A DNA stretch of 64,000 bases from Peptoclostridium sp965368085 (GTDB lineage Bacteria > Bacillota > Clostridia > Peptostreptococcales > Peptostreptococcaceae). Within the stretch, counting starts at the first letter, position 1. Each line of letters opens with the position of its first letter. A program made the position numbers and the translations under genes. Positions 63,705-64,000 of the stretch are shown here, in pieces. The notes under the pieces were generated by a model that saw only the letters and a list, made by a program, of their open reading frames with translations, ran no database searches and was not told where the DNA came from. The stretch is taken from the NCBI GenBank assembly GCA_965368085.1, contig CBDULP010000003.1, positions 1 to 64,000 of the forward strand, given 5' to 3'.

Positions 63705-64000
63705 AATAATTCCCCCTTTGTTAAAATAAATTTATTTAAACAACCGCACTTCAATAAAAATATTATTCGATAAGTTCATTTACGAATGCAGCTGTTTAGA
63801 AACATAAATGACGTAAAATTCAAAACATTCTGAAAAGTTTTATTCAGGAAATCCTTTTCACATAATTATTATACCAAGTTTCATTCGGTTTTACAATTCA
63901 AAAGTTTCAAAAAAACTCAAATGTTCTGAATTTTTAATTCATTTTGAATCTTTTTGAAGTCATTCAGTATTTGGACCCTTTTTAAAACTTCCTGAAGCTA
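63705..64000 (-). promoter_or_regulatory. AGCS copy 2 control region
   Basis: The promoter is TTGTAA (63896-63891), a 17-bp spacer and TATAAT (63873-63868). CodY-like boxes are AACATTCTGAAAAGT (63824-63838) and AATGTTCTGAATTTT (63920-63934), each 12 of 15 to consensus. The downstream box lies between promoter and gene, the upstream one just before the -35. No other gene is seen to the window end. Confidence 0.5.

Noticed and set aside
1..64000. tRNA genes, CRISPR arrays, insertion sequences, prophage
   Set aside because: I looked for T-arm motifs, regularly spaced repeats, transposase and integrase motifs on both strands and saw none.

Overview
The window reads as chromosomal DNA of a low-GC, anaerobic Gram-positive bacterium of the class Clostridia. 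A relative of the amino-acid-fermenting, selenoprotein-using Peptostreptococcales/Peptoclostridium group seems likely, but that is inference. Supporting signs are a class III (oxygen-sensitive) ribonucleotide reductase, a HgdB-type double-cubane iron-sulfur protein, NADH:rubredoxin-reductase-like flavoprotein and ferritin genes, several Na+-coupled amino-acid transporters, a dnaE-pfkA-pyk cluster, Veg, and two genes read through in-frame UGA codons that carry bacterial SECIS-like hairpins. There are no phage genes, insertion sequences, CRISPR arrays or tRNA genes. Most genes lie on the minus strand. Many starts are TTG or GTG behind strong AGGAGG-type ribosome sites, and this moves several start codons inward from the longest open frame.

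Layout. 1-350: tandem consensus promoters and a leader motif reading leftwards into what is probably an rRNA operon just outside the window. 350-3420: nrdG and nrdD under NrdR-like and DnaA-like sites. 3.7-10.9 kb: a membrane hydrolase, an aspartate-type aminotransferase, lysS-greA, dusB, coaX and an ECF transporter S component. 11-19 kb: an S58 peptidase, birA, a GGDEF/EAL protein, an FlK-like thioesterase, ftsH and tilS. 19-24 kb: DUF1934, murI, ddl, a GntR regulator, ispE and veg. 24-39 kb: mixed housekeeping genes (ThiF-like, Sapep dipeptidase, DAACS symporter, RluA and SAM methyltransferase, flavoprotein and ferritin, an orphan sensor kinase, HIT, ribosomal protein S1, SEC-C, UspA, an SLH protein).

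39.3-42.95 kb is the most interesting region. It is a minus-strand operon encoding an ABC permease (in-frame UGA), its ATPase, a MerB-like organomercurial lyase (in-frame UGA where MerB has its catalytic Cys159) and a double-cubane-cluster protein. I read both UGAs as selenocysteine. The locus matches my recollection of a family set called Sao (selenocysteine-assisted organometal), but no substrate-binding protein or other Sao component is present, and the co-operonic double-cubane protein looks unusual.

43-64 kb: a chemotaxis receptor, ComFB, an M24 aminopeptidase, carbonic anhydrase, RlmD, a MetPS-type Na+ symporter with its 38-residue small subunit, pyk-pfkA-dnaE, and two very similar AGCS alanine/glycine:Na+ symporters. 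CodY-like boxes precede the NSS and both AGCS transporters, which suggests a shared nutritional control of amino-acid uptake.
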